Assembly (NCBI GenBank): GCA_021414365.1
Contig: JAIOOR010000014.1
Span: forward strand, 1-62,044
Length of the DNA stretch: 62,044 nt
Source: Nitrosarchaeum sp.
GTDB taxonomy: Archaea > Thermoproteota > Nitrososphaeria > Nitrososphaerales > Nitrosopumilaceae
Direction: 5' to 3'
Of this stretch, positions 26,989-35,691 are shown one piece after another (the first letter of the stretch is position 1; each line of letters starts with the position of its first letter). The notes beneath the pieces were generated by a model that had not been told where the DNA came from, ran no database searches, and worked only from the letters and a program-made list of their open reading frames with translations. The position numbers and the translations under genes are program-made.

Positions 26989-28020
26989 ATGCAAAAAATG
27001 CGAGTTATGATGTTATCTGAATGTGCTCCAATTGAGACCAATCCATTAAAATTAACTGAAATCGACAGACATGAAATCAAAAAACCAGATGAGATTTTAT
27101 TAAAAATAGAGGCTTGTGGAGTTTGTCATTCACAACTGCATGGAATTGAAGGGGATTGGAAAGATATTGGAATTCCACCTAGTTTGCCCACTGTTCCAGG
27201 TCATGAATTAGTAGGCAAAGTAATTGAAATTGGCAAAAGGGTAACCAAATTCAAAATAGGAGATAGGGCCGGAATTACTCCCTTACTTGAGGCATGTAGA
27301 AAATGCCAGTATTGCAAAGAAGGTAAAGAGCAACTTTGTGAATCATCAATAATTACAGGTGAATCACTCAGAGGAGGATACGCCGAATACATAACAGTGT
27401 CAGAGGAGTTTGCAACAAAAATTCCAGAAAGCATGAAGTCTGAATATGCTGCACCCTTGTTTTGTGCAGGGATAACGGCATACAAAGCTGTAAAAGCTGC
27501 AGAGCCAAAATCGCACAAAAAGATTGGAATATTTGGAATTGGAGGAGTTGGTCACATGGCAGTGCAATTTGCCAAAGTAGAGGGATGTCAAGTCATTGCA
27601 TTTTCTAGAAGTAAGGAACATCTCAATATTGCAAAAAAATTGGGTGCAACAGATGCCATGACATTTAGCGAAGATCAAGAGTTTCTTGATGAGATAAAAA
27701 AAAGACATGGAATGTTAGATGCTGCGATTGTTTTTGCACCAGCTGACGTTGTAACAGATGTTGCAATCAAGGCAGTAAAGAGAGGCGGGTTGATAGTAAT
27801 TGCAACGGTTGGCAAAAATCCAACATTTTTTGCATTTGATGAAAAAACAATTCGTGGTACTGTGATTGGTTCAACACAAGACATGGAGCAAGTAATCAAA
27901 ATATGTGATGAAAACAAACTTGCAGTAATTACAGAAACTTATCCATTGGAAAAGGCAAACGAGGTTCTAAAAAAACTAAAAAATTCTCAAATTCATGCAA
28001 GAGCTGTACTGATACCATAA
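26989..28020 (+). CDS. Zinc-dependent alcohol dehydrogenase (MDR family)
   Basis: The 343-residue protein has the full zinc MDR layout. The catalytic zinc site is in CGVCHSQLHGIEGD and GHE; the structural zinc site has four cysteines (C-x2-C-x2-C-x7-C in CRKCQYCKEGKEQLC). The Rossmann motif is GIFGIGGVGHMAVQFAK. It oxidises alcohols or reduces aldehydes with NAD(P). The ATG at 26989 is used; an ATG three codons later (MRVMML) is an alternative. An AAATATTAAAAT element about 30 bases upstream may be the TATA box. Confidence 0.93.
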   Translation: MQKMRVMMLSECAPIETNPLKLTEIDRHEIKKPDEILLKIEACGVCHSQLHGIEGDWKDIGIPPSLPTVPGHELVGKVIEIGKRVTKFKIGDRAGITPLLEACRKCQYCKEGKEQLCESSIITGESLRGGYAEYITVSEEFATKIPESMKSEYAAPLFCAGITAYKAVKAAEPKSHKKIGIFGIGGVGHMAVQFAKVEGCQVIAFSRSKEHLNIAKKLGATDAMTFSEDQEFLDEIKKRHGMLDAAIVFAPADVVTDVAIKAVKRGGLIVIATVGKNPTFFAFDEKTIRGTVIGSTQDMEQVIKICDENKLAVITETYPLEKANEVLKKLKNSQIHARAVLIP

Positions 28021-28185
28021 TTTATTGAATTTAGTAAAATACGTAAAACATAGATTTATGAAATAAATGTTACAAAACATAGATTATGAGTGGATTTAAG
28101 TCAATCTATATAGATTAGGGTCATACTATAGAAATACAACAAAACATTACGATTTGATTATACATCAATTCTTCCAACACAATGC

Positions 28186-28272
28186 ATGAAAAATACACCA
28201 TTCCTAGACATGGAAGACTCTATTGAAGGAGAACTAGAATACGACGATGATGGACTCTATTACGGCGAATAG
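28186..28272 (+). CDS. Candidate acidic micro-protein, 28 aa
   Basis: A short frame (MKNTPFLDMEDSIEGELEYD, ending YYGE) lies in an otherwise empty 358-base gap. It is strongly acidic, and the gene-like codon use and position after a promoter-like AT-rich stretch make it plausible. No homology is recognised. The rest of the gap holds nothing else I can support. Confidence 0.35.
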   Translation: MKNTPFLDMEDSIEGELEYDDDGLYYGE

Positions 28273-28378
28273 ATTTCACAGTCAATGTTTTAGAAAATCA
28301 TTTTTTGATAGGATAAATTAATTTTAGAAAATCTTTGCAGATATAATAAAAATCAGAGATTCAAATCTATTTGAAAAC

Positions 28379-28879
28379 TCAAGAAGATATTCTCTCTATT
28401 CCATCAAATCCTTCATCAAGTGCAGGGATATCAAATGAATTGATTTGCTCCAAGATCACCTCTTTTGGGATGGATTTTCCAGTTTTTTGCTCCCTTTTTT
28501 TTAGTCTCTCAAATATCGTGGCTTTTGGCAATTCAAAACTCACTGCAATCAGCTCCAGATTCTTTCCATGCTCTTTGGCAAATGACTTTAATTCGTTAAT
28601 TAGGGAAATTCGAATATTTCGTTTAAGATGTGTTCTATCTATTACAAAATCATTCTCATTTAAGATACAGTCATGAATTTTTTCAAAAAACTTTGCTGTA
28701 ATGTAATCAAATTTTTTCTTATTTTGAATATACTCAAATGCCTCAGTGTAAGAAATTCCCATCAGTTCTGCCAATTGCTCAATTACTGAATCAGTTGAGC
28801 ATGCAACGTATTGCTTATGAGAATTTACCCAGGTGGTTTTGCCAGAACCTGAGACCCCAATCATGAATATTCCTTTCAC
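28379..28879 (-). CDS. P-loop kinase (polynucleotide/adenylylsulfate-kinase-like AAA_33)
   Basis: The 166-residue protein begins MKGIFMIGVSGSGKTTWVNS with a Walker A motif and continues with CSTDSVIEQLAEL. FVIDRTHLKRNIRISLINEL is the lid and substrate pattern (DxTHL/NxR) of small polynucleotide-kinase-like enzymes, and VSFELPKATIFERLKKREQKTGK follows. It probably phosphorylates a nucleic acid end or small molecule. It is a single gene without informative neighbours. Confidence 0.82.
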   Translation of the reverse strand: MKGIFMIGVSGSGKTTWVNSHKQYVACSTDSVIEQLAELMGISYTEAFEYIQNKKKFDYITAKFFEKIHDCILNENDFVIDRTHLKRNIRISLINELKSFAKEHGKNLELIAVSFELPKATIFERLKKREQKTGKSIPKEVILEQINSFDIPALDEGFDGIERISS

Positions 28880-29021
28880 AGATTATCATGATTTTAGACA
28901 ATTATTTGAGTCTAAACCAATGCTGTAAAATACAAAACTAAAGCCAAATTAATAGAAATTTGGACTAGGCACATTTACAATGGTTTAATTAAGACACAAA
29001 ATAACCGGATTTTAGAAAGAT

Positions 29022-29405
29022 ATGCCATTCGATAGAGACGGGCCGAGAGAAATGTTTACTGCAACCTGTGGTGACTGTGGAAATGAATGTCAAATACCAT
29101 TCAAACCAAAAGACGACAGACCTGTATATTGCAGAGAATGTTTCCAAAAGCATAAACCCCAAGAACGTACTGGTGGTTCTAGATTTGGCGGTAGATCAAG
29201 TGATAGAGGATCAAGTTATGGCAGAGGATCCGATAGAGGATCAAGTTATGGCAGAGGATCAAGATTCAATAGAGATGATAGACCAAGAGAAATGTTTACT
29301 GCAACCTGTGGTGACTGTGGAAATGAATGTCAAATACCATTCAAACCAAAAGACGACAGACCTGTATATTGCAGAGAATGTTTCCAAAATCATAGACAAA
29401 ACTAG
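29022..29405 (+). CDS. Duplicated CxxC zinc-domain protein with RG-rich linker
   Basis: The 127-residue protein has two nearly identical 39-residue zinc modules, each with the pattern C-G-D-C-x3-C and C-x2-C (TCGDCGNEC, VYCRECF). An Arg/Gly/Ser linker (GGSRFGGRSSDRGSSYGRGS) joins them. This is the CxxC-x-CxxC small-domain type seen in many archaea and bacteria. RG-rich linkers often bind RNA, so an RNA-binding or cold-shock role is possible. The module-coding DNA is identical over 104 bases, which means recent duplication or gene conversion. Confidence 0.85.
   Translation: MPFDRDGPREMFTATCGDCGNECQIPFKPKDDRPVYCRECFQKHKPQERTGGSRFGGRSSDRGSSYGRGSDRGSSYGRGSRFNRDDRPREMFTATCGDCGNECQIPFKPKDDRPVYCRECFQNHRQN
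29046..29149 (+). repeat. Perfect 104-bp direct repeat, unit 1
   Basis: This stretch is identical to 29286-29389, including third codon positions, and the two lie exactly 240 bases apart in the same reading frame. Each unit encodes one zinc module. Confidence 0.95.
29286..29389 (+). repeat. Perfect 104-bp direct repeat, unit 2
   Basis: Second copy of the 29046-29149 repeat. Flanking bases diverge at once on both sides, so the repeat is confined to the module. Confidence 0.95.
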
Positions 29406-29482
29406 ATAATTGTTTTGAGTAACTCTCAAAACTTCGCTATTTTATAAAAACACTTACAATCTATGATCTGTATCATATCTCA

Positions 29483-29677
29483 TTGAATCAAATTCCATCA
29501 AGGGATAAAATAAAAATCGGCACAACAGTGCAGATAGTTCAAAAACAAGATCAGCGTTCAGGAAATCTGACTCAAGGAATGGTCAAGAGAATTCTCACTT
29601 CAAGTAATTCTCATCCACATGGAATCAAAGTTGAATTAGACGACGGGAAGATAGGAAGAGTTCAGAACATAGTATAA
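29483..29677 (+). CDS. YwbE-family (DUF2196) small protein
   Basis: The 64-residue protein matches YwbE from start to end: IPSRDKIKIGTTVQIVQKQD, RSGNLTQGMVKRILTSSNSH, PHGIKVELDDGKIGRVQNIV. It is a compact SH3/KOW-like beta barrel. The function is unknown in all lineages; a translation- or RNA-related role is usual for such folds. The start is TTG. Confidence 0.88.
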   Translation: MNQIPSRDKIKIGTTVQIVQKQDQRSGNLTQGMVKRILTSSNSHPHGIKVELDDGKIGRVQNIV

Positions 29678-29746
29678 GAGAAAAGCATTATTTTTGAAAT
29701 TGTGTGTTATTTGCTGGCTTAAATAACGGAGTGGTAAAATTTTCAT

Positions 29747-29899
29747 GTGAACTGCAAACGATGTCACCACACTGACGAAGCACATATTCCATCAAATCAA
29801 AGCGAATCATTGATGAGGGTGGGCAAATGCAATATTCCAAATTGCACATGCAGGCAATATCTTGATCCAATTCAAAGGATAGACGAAGAGTTAATGTAA
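29747..29899 (+). CDS. Small cysteine-rich zinc protein, 50 aa
   Basis: The frame from GTG encodes NCKRCHHTDEAHIPSNQSES and then GKCNIPNCTCRQYLDPI, ending in an acidic tail. The Cys/His order (CxxCHH ... C-x4-C-x-C) suggests one zinc site. It begins downstream of ywbE on the same strand. Function unknown; it belongs to the many tiny zinc proteins in this window. Confidence 0.7.
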   Translation: MNCKRCHHTDEAHIPSNQSESLMRVGKCNIPNCTCRQYLDPIQRIDEELM

Positions 29900-29935
29900 C
29901 TATAATTCATATATCAAATTCAATTAAGACATTTC

Positions 29936-30169
29936 ATGAACAAACATGCACCAGCTGACGAAATGAAAAAAGAGCTAGACAACCTTTTGTCAAAACTAAA
30001 CGCGATGGAGATTATTGCATCTGATGATTTTCAAAAAAGCTCAGTCAAAGTACAAAGAGCGCTAGTGGAAGGACAAATTCATTCAATTAATGAGTTTGAG
30101 CATTTGAAAAAAGCAATAGACTTACTGACATTGGAATTATTCAAAGTTCAAAGTAAGATCAAGAGTTAA
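29936..30169 (+). CDS. Small helical hypothetical protein, 77 aa
   Basis: The protein is all-helical (DEMKKELDNLLSKLNAMEII, HLKKAIDLLTLELFKVQSK) and probably forms a coiled coil. It overlaps the convergent gene at 30159 by 11 bases. No family is recognised. Confidence 0.6.
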   Translation: MNKHAPADEMKKELDNLLSKLNAMEIIASDDFQKSSVKVQRALVEGQIHSINEFEHLKKAIDLLTLELFKVQSKIKS

Positions 30170-30653
30170 GCCTAGTGTCACTCATCCCACATTGAATGCA
30201 ACGGATAACAGTGGTATTTTCAAGGATTTTTTCAACTTCCATATTAGAACCACAGCAAGGACAAGAAACTATGGATGTTTTTTTCAAGTCCTGTTTAGGA
30301 CGTATTTTATAATCAGGTTTTGATTCAGGCTTTATCTCCAAATTACAGACAGGGCGATAACGTTCAATTATTTTATCTAAAACTTTTTTTCTTTCATCAT
30401 TTCCGGATTCAAACATGGGGAAAATTGCAAGATATAGAGAATCCTCAGAGTTTGAGGCAGTCCAGCATTTAAAACTGGAATGACCTGTAAAAAAATCCCC
30501 TTCAAAAGTCTGTTCACAGTCACCGGCATAAATTATGTTAAAAGAGTCTTTTTGACGAGACATGATAAGATATACTACTTTTTCCATCGGAGGTCCCCAT
30601 TCTTGGAGTTTGATTGGACCTAGAAACTCATACTGGAGAATCTGAATACTCAA
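30159..30653 (-). CDS. Hypothetical protein with C-terminal zinc ribbon, 164 aa
   Basis: An N-terminal domain of about 110 residues (LQYEFLGPIKLQEWGPPMEK, NIIYAGDCEQTFEGDFFTGH) resembles a small nuclease- or GIY-YIG-like sandwich but shows no clear catalytic set. The C-terminus has a ribbon with SCPCCGS and RCIQCG. It may act on nucleic acid, which is inference from the ribbon only. Confidence 0.65.
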   Translation of the reverse strand: MSIQILQYEFLGPIKLQEWGPPMEKVVYLIMSRQKDSFNIIYAGDCEQTFEGDFFTGHSSFKCWTASNSEDSLYLAIFPMFESGNDERKKVLDKIIERYRPVCNLEIKPESKPDYKIRPKQDLKKTSIVSCPCCGSNMEVEKILENTTVIRCIQCGMSDTRLNS

Positions 30654-30773
30654 TAGATACTGATGTTATTGCTTTCTTTTGTTTTTTACTGACATTATAC
30701 TAATAGTATCAAAATTTGATCGTTGATCTGCTTCTTGAAAAGAATAAATTCAAGTGGGATTGATTTTTGTTAA

Positions 30774-31022
30774 ATGAAAGAGCCACATAATTATGCCCAT
30801 GTAGGTTATGGCATGATTGCAGTTGCAGCAAGTCTCACAGTAATTGCTCTTGTTGCATTGGTGATTGGTTCAAACGTTCTTTATGGAGATCATCTTCAAA
30901 GAGAGAAAACTGCAGAATTTAAAGAATGCAAAGCAAATGATTTCAAAACGCCTGGATGTGAAAAATATTGGGACAAAATCAATACAGATGTTTCTGGAAT
31001 TCATGTAGATTTAGGCAAATAG
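30774..31022 (+). CDS. Single-span membrane protein, 82 aa
   Basis: One membrane span (GYGMIAVAASLTVIALVALV) is followed by an outer segment with two cysteines (FKECKANDFKTPGC) that could form a disulfide. The gene ends five bases before a convergent membrane-protein gene. Function unknown. Confidence 0.65.
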   Translation: MKEPHNYAHVGYGMIAVAASLTVIALVALVIGSNVLYGDHLQREKTAEFKECKANDFKTPGCEKYWDKINTDVSGIHVDLGK

Positions 31023-31026
31023 AAAC

Positions 31027-31713
31027 CTAGTATCCGTTTGCAAAATCTTCTACCATGTTTAGATTTTTTGTCAATTTATTCATGGCATAAAATGCACCAC
31101 CGACGATTCCTGCGTGATAAAATGTATACAAAAATACAGCCGAAGATGTATGATCAGATTTTGTAAAGCTGAGAATCAACATTGTAAAGAAGATAAAAGT
31201 ACTAACACATGTCAATAGTTTATCGAGAATACCTGCGCCCATACCGACAATTCTTTTTGTTGCACCTGCCATCAAAGCAATACTAGTAAGTATCAAAAAT
31301 GTCGCACCGCCGTTTGTAGTGACGTATTCATTTAGCCAAGGTATCAGGCCATCTTTCAAAATATCAGATGTTGGCATTGTACTTCCGCCATTTAGTGCAA
31401 AGTTAACAGCACTAAACATGCTACCTATTACAAAAAAGAACAGGAGAGTTTTGACAATAGACCTTTTCAAAGGACTGCGTATTTCACTAGGCTTTACTGC
31501 TCGTTCGGTAATTCTCACACCATAAAGAAATCCTATTGCTGCAGCTGGGAGAAACATGAGGTTGATTAGAATTGGGGATTCTTGATTAATTTGATCAATT
31601 TGGGGATAAAACACCAAAAACAAAAGCACAGATACGGATGCAGATACTGCAAACAAAATCAAATTCACATACGCACGGTTACCTGATTCAGCACCAGTTT
31701 CCCAATTGTACAT
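31027..31713 (-). CDS. Multi-pass membrane protein, 228 aa
   Basis: About six hydrophobic segments can be seen (near residues 15-35, 48-68, 88-108, 138-155, 165-185 and 195-212), with short charged loops. No transporter or enzyme motif is recognised. It is convergent with the 82-residue membrane protein and divergent from the next small membrane gene. Confidence 0.7.
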   Translation of the reverse strand: MYNWETGAESGNRAYVNLILFAVSASVSVLLFLVFYPQIDQINQESPILINLMFLPAAAIGFLYGVRITERAVKPSEIRSPLKRSIVKTLLFFFVIGSMFSAVNFALNGGSTMPTSDILKDGLIPWLNEYVTTNGGATFLILTSIALMAGATKRIVGMGAGILDKLLTCVSTFIFFTMLILSFTKSDHTSSAVFLYTFYHAGIVGGAFYAMNKLTKNLNMVEDFANGY

Positions 31714-31818
31714 TTCTAAGAATCAGGGCAAAATCATTAAAGACCGACTCGGAAAATCATTTGGTCAATTTATCAATTCTCTTTACCCTTTTTACTATCA
31801 ATCACCCATGAGTATTAG

Positions 31819-32025
31819 ATGAAAGGCAAATCAGTCATAATCACAGGCACTGTTATTTTGATTATGGGTTTGATTTTTCATCTTCAAGGAAAGTCCATTG
31901 TTGGACCGGAATCATCTTTTATGTATTCAAATCCGCAATGGGTCACATATGGAATTGAGATATCAGTTTTGGGAGGGATTATTTTGGCAATAGGGACAAG
32001 TCTGAATTTTTTCAGAAAAAACTAG
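31819..32025 (+). CDS. Two-span small membrane protein, 68 aa
   Basis: Two hydrophobic segments (SVIITGTVILIMGLIFHL and GIEISVLGGIILAIGTSLNF) flank a short loop. It overlaps the convergent Lrp-type RAM gene by four bases. No function recognised. Confidence 0.6.
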   Translation: MKGKSVIITGTVILIMGLIFHLQGKSIVGPESSFMYSNPQWVTYGIEISVLGGIILAIGTSLNFFRKN

Positions 32026-32252
32026 TCAGTTACACGAAGTGTTATGGTGCTACGAATTTTTTCTAATCTCCTAATTTTTGATGAAATGACTGCATTCATT
32101 TCTTCCAAAGTGTTAGTTTCAAATTCTGCAACAATATCATAACTACCATAAGTAATAATGCAGTCTTTAATTTCTGGAATTTCTTTTAGCTTGGAATAAA
32201 CTGAATGTTCTTCTCCCACGTCACAGCTGATCAACATGTATGCTTTTTCCAT
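32022..32252 (-). CDS. Stand-alone Lrp/AsnC ligand-binding (RAM) domain, copy 1 of 3
   Basis: The start at 32252 gives MEKAYMLISCDVGEEHSVYS, exactly the beginning of the AsnC/Lrp effector domain; the frame from 32276 adds eight unneeded residues. Motifs are IKDCIITYGSYDIVAEFE and RRLEKIRSTITLRV. There is no HTH, so it may bind an amino acid and modulate full-length Lrp proteins. Paralogues lie at 37127 and 44086. Confidence 0.82.
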   Translation of the reverse strand: MEKAYMLISCDVGEEHSVYSKLKEIPEIKDCIITYGSYDIVAEFETNTLEEMNAVISSKIRRLEKIRSTITLRVTD

Positions 32253-32311
32253 GATGTTTGAGATTTCTAAAATCACCTGTAACTTAAAGACATCTTAAAA
32301 TATTTTAGATC

Positions 32312-33508
32312 TTAAAAACCTGCAAGAATAGGATCTTCGGGTTTCATTATTTCACGTAACAGTATTGTAGCAAACGATCCTCTAGAAAGAGAAAAGTCCA
32401 CAACAGAGTCTTTTGCAGAATAATTGGTGCATTGTATTGCAGCTTGTCTGAATCCACCTTCGCTGCTAATTTCCTGCATTTCTTTAATGAAAAAATCTTT
32501 TGGTGAGATCTCTTCTGTTTCTAAAATTTTAGATATTTGAAAATCAAAACGAGTTTTTTTGTAATACGAGTATCCTACAAATGGCAATGCAAGATGCTGG
32601 TCTAGACCTTTGATGTATTTTCCTAGTATCCCATGAAGATCATAACATACGTCTCCATCTTGTGCAGCAAAGAGGTTTTCCCCATCTGCAAATGCCGCAC
32701 TTAGTGTCTGATTGAAAATAAAAGACTGGTACGCCTGGACATAAAATCTTCTAAGGGATAGAGGTACTGCATGTATTGCTTTTTGCGCATCATCGTGTTC
32801 AATCATTTCCTGAAGCACGATTCTTTCAATATCCATTTGCGGTGGAACTTGATCAAAGTATTTTTTGTAATTTGACTTGTCAACTAGTTTTTCTCGAATC
32901 TCCGTGTTTTCTTTAGAGTCATAAGGCGAGGTAAAAGAGACGATTAATTCGACTGCTTTTTTAAAATTGCGCTGCAAAAGCGCCTTACCAATTAGATGGG
33001 TGACAGGTCTTTTAGAGCCGAATCTTTGATAGCCGTAAAAATTGAGAATCTTTTCATAATCTGTAAAGTCGGATAAATTATCAGAGCAATCAGAAATTTT
33101 TATGTTAAAATGATTGGCAATCATGTCTTTTTTAGACAGCGGTTTTTTTGAAAAGCCGATTTTTTCAAGAGAGTATTTTTCAGTAGCAAAATTTTCTATG
33201 GATTTTCCTTTATTATCTGAGCAAACAAATTGCTCAGTTACTGCAAAAGCATCCTTTAGTCCAAGTGCTTTGAGTCTAATTCCTTTTTTTCTAAAAATAT
33301 CAGAGAGGGCATGATTTGTGTCGATTTTTTTCTTTTTTAATTTGTAAACAGCATAACCATCTTGCGGGGTAATTGACTTTAGTGATTTATCAGATATGAC
33401 TTCAGATACTCGAAAATCTTCAGCTTCGGCTCTTATTCGTCCACCAATTCCATTAAAGGTTGTACTAAAAACAGAGATGCCTATTTGAGAATCTATTTTA
33501 GGTATCAC
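32312..33508 (-). CDS. truD: tRNA pseudouridine(13) synthase TruD
   Basis: The 398-residue protein has TruD features: FRVSEVISDKSL at the N-terminus, the catalytic motif LGLKDAFAVTEQ (Asp in GLKD), YGYQRFGSKRPVTHLIGKAL and LRRFYVQAYQSFIFNQTLS. It makes pseudouridine at tRNA position 13. The length is normal for archaeal TruD with its insertion domain. Its start overlaps the end of the beta-propeller gene by four bases, so the two are coupled. Confidence 0.93.
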   Translation of the reverse strand: MIPKIDSQIGISVFSTTFNGIGGRIRAEAEDFRVSEVISDKSLKSITPQDGYAVYKLKKKKIDTNHALSDIFRKKGIRLKALGLKDAFAVTEQFVCSDNKGKSIENFATEKYSLEKIGFSKKPLSKKDMIANHFNIKISDCSDNLSDFTDYEKILNFYGYQRFGSKRPVTHLIGKALLQRNFKKAVELIVSFTSPYDSKENTEIREKLVDKSNYKKYFDQVPPQMDIERIVLQEMIEHDDAQKAIHAVPLSLRRFYVQAYQSFIFNQTLSAAFADGENLFAAQDGDVCYDLHGILGKYIKGLDQHLALPFVGYSYYKKTRFDFQISKILETEEISPKDFFIKEMQEISSEGGFRQAAIQCTNYSAKDSVVDFSLSRGSFATILLREIMKPEDPILAGF

Positions 33509-35082
33509 GGTAATATTGTCACAGTAACAAATTTACTGATTGAAACATCTTCAATCTGAGCTCCTAGTAACACTTTGTATGTTCCCGGAACTGCATCAGA
33601 AGATGCAGAGATTACCACATCTACGGATTTAGAAGTGGAATCCAAGTTGAAAGGAGTTGAAACACCTGTAGTCTCATTTAGAAAGTCGTTAGGATCAGAC
33701 AAAATCAAAGATATTCCAGATACGTCTTTTTGTGAAGTGATCATAAAAGATGTGTTCTTTGACTCTCCTGGCTTGAGTGAAATGTCTTTTGATTCAAGAT
33801 CAATTGTAAATGGAAGTGGGACTGATGTGTCAACTACGCCAATATTATTTTCCACCCATTCAGTAAACCAAATTTTGTCTTTAATTATTGCAAAATCAAA
33901 GATTTGAGCAACGCCGCAATCAGAGTTTGGCTCACAGTCGCCCCACGCCGGATTTTTTGATGGAATCAGATATTCTACAAGGGATTCAGATTTTGGGTCT
34001 AATACTGCAATATTGTTTGCAGTTTGTTCATTGAAAACTAGTTGTCCGTCTGGGGCAATTTTTATCCAGTAAGGTCTAGAGATTGGTGATTTTATCACTC
34101 CAGTGGCGTTTCCATATGTAGATAATTTAGGATCAGATGTGACATATGGAGTGTATTTTTCAGTGGTGGGATCAAAGCTAAAGATTGCAGACCTTGATGT
34201 ATCTGCCAACCAAACCATTCCGTCACTAGAAACTGCTACTCCGTTTGGAGTGAGCAACTCGGTAGGCAATGCAAACACTTTGAAGAAATCAAGTTTTGGC
34301 ATAGATTCATCTTTTGCATTGGCTATAGAACTGCGATATCCTTCTTGATCAAATTTTATCAAGACACCGCCATGTTGGAAGAGCCAATTAGTATACCAGA
34401 CATTTTTAGCATTATCAATAGCAAAAGCACCTGTAACAGAACCGTTAACGGGTGAGGGGAGATTCAAATATTTCATGCCGTCAGATGATTGAGTAGGATC
34501 TAAAAAGGTAATTTTGTTTCCAGTAAAATCATTTATTACAATTTGTGAACCATCAACTTTCAATTTTTGTGGCAATGTATCCCCATCAGCTGGGAATGCT
34601 AATCTATGATATTTTTGATCTTCTGTTGTGAATTGCCATATGGAATCATATGATTCATCAGTATACCACAGTGAACCATCAGGGGAATAATCAATTCCCC
34701 ACATCATAGAGCGGCCATTTTTTGGCCATAAAGAATTATCAAATTCTGAAAAAGTTTCAGTGCTAGGATCAAATTTTCCTAGTTTGCCAGTGTTGGTTTG
34801 TGCAAACCACAGATTTCCGGTATAGTCTGCAACTATTGCCAAAGGATTTGTACAGACAGTTGGAATTGCAAATTCTTTTACAAATGTTGATGATTTTGGA
34901 TTGTCTGAACCACAGAATTGTGCACGTTGAGCATCAGGGAAATGATCAGCGGGAGTTCCAGTAGTGGTAACTTCAGGTTTAGCGGTTTGTGGCGGAGTTT
35001 GGTTTAACATTACACCTGCTGCCAAAGATGTCAGCATAATGAATCCAAAAAAGCCTGCTAAAATTACTCCTTTCTTCTTCAC
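33505..35082 (-). CDS. Secreted Vgb/NHL-type beta-propeller protein
   Basis: The 525-residue protein has a signal anchor (LAGFFGFIMLTSLAAGVML). About six repeats of the virginiamycin-B-lyase/NHL propeller follow (NPLAIVADYTGNLWFAQTNT, PDGSLWYTDESYDSIWQFT, SSDGMVWLADTSRSAIFSFD, KDKIWFTEWVENNIGVVD), and the C-terminal domain is Ig-like. Despite the fold it is probably a binding or sensing protein on the outer face, not an antibiotic lyase. It shares an operon with truD. Confidence 0.85.
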   Translation of the reverse strand: MKKKGVILAGFFGFIMLTSLAAGVMLNQTPPQTAKPEVTTTGTPADHFPDAQRAQFCGSDNPKSSTFVKEFAIPTVCTNPLAIVADYTGNLWFAQTNTGKLGKFDPSTETFSEFDNSLWPKNGRSMMWGIDYSPDGSLWYTDESYDSIWQFTTEDQKYHRLAFPADGDTLPQKLKVDGSQIVINDFTGNKITFLDPTQSSDGMKYLNLPSPVNGSVTGAFAIDNAKNVWYTNWLFQHGGVLIKFDQEGYRSSIANAKDESMPKLDFFKVFALPTELLTPNGVAVSSDGMVWLADTSRSAIFSFDPTTEKYTPYVTSDPKLSTYGNATGVIKSPISRPYWIKIAPDGQLVFNEQTANNIAVLDPKSESLVEYLIPSKNPAWGDCEPNSDCGVAQIFDFAIIKDKIWFTEWVENNIGVVDTSVPLPFTIDLESKDISLKPGESKNTSFMITSQKDVSGISLILSDPNDFLNETTGVSTPFNLDSTSKSVDVVISASSDAVPGTYKVLLGAQIEDVSISKFVTVTILP

Positions 35083-35137
35083 AATTTGAAAAATATCTAC
35101 CCAAGTTATATCTTATTCCAAGTGAAAAGATGAAAAT

Positions 35138-35491
35138 CTAAAGCAGTTTCAAGTTTCCAGTTATTTTGTCTATTAGATTTTCAGGAGCTGGACCAATAGA
35201 AATGCAAGTCACGGTACCAGGAGCAATTTGAGTATGTCCTGCATCTGTGACTTCTGACCATGGAAGATTCAAATCAATTGCGTGTCTTTTTACTTCTTGT
35301 AATTCTTTAATGCCTGAAACTTTGAGTACAACTTTTTCTTGACCGCCCCACCATTTTTCAAACCACTCTGGATGAGATTTTCTAACATGTTCAGCACCTA
35401 GAACACAGGCATGGCCTACCTGTGCAGCGATTTTGCCTTTTCCCATTTCAAGATCAGTTCTAATCACAATTACTTGTTTGATGTCTCCCAT
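35138..35491 (-). CDS. pth2: Peptidyl-tRNA hydrolase type 2
   Basis: The protein has the archaeal Pth2 pattern: KQVIVIRTDLEMGKGKIAAQ, VGHACVLG, EKVVLKVSGIKELQEV, LPWSEVTDAGHTQIAPGTVT and CISIGPAPENLIDKITGNLK. The catalytic Lys, Asp and Thr of the family appear present. It releases tRNA from stalled peptidyl-tRNA. The ATG at 35491 (MGDIKQVI) is preferred over 35509, which adds six hydrophobic residues. Confidence 0.94.
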   Translation of the reverse strand: MGDIKQVIVIRTDLEMGKGKIAAQVGHACVLGAEHVRKSHPEWFEKWWGGQEKVVLKVSGIKELQEVKRHAIDLNLPWSEVTDAGHTQIAPGTVTCISIGPAPENLIDKITGNLKLL

Positions 35492-35691
35492 AAGGATATC
35501 AAAAAACACACCTAATGAAAAACTTTTGAATTAAATAGTTAGGGTTTCCGAGCTTATTTATTTCGCGATCTTGATCAAAACAACAAATTCAGAGATTTGA
35601 ACGTCAGGTTTGAATAATATTTTGCAGATAAGACTAGAAAATTATAGAATAAATTAATTATCAATATTTTGAAATGTTAGTTTCAATAGTT

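Noticed and set aside
33505-35082. Virginiamycin B lyase (antibiotic resistance)
   Set aside because: Only the propeller fold is shared; a secreted protein with an Ig-like end in this archaeon is unlikely to be an antibiotic lyase.
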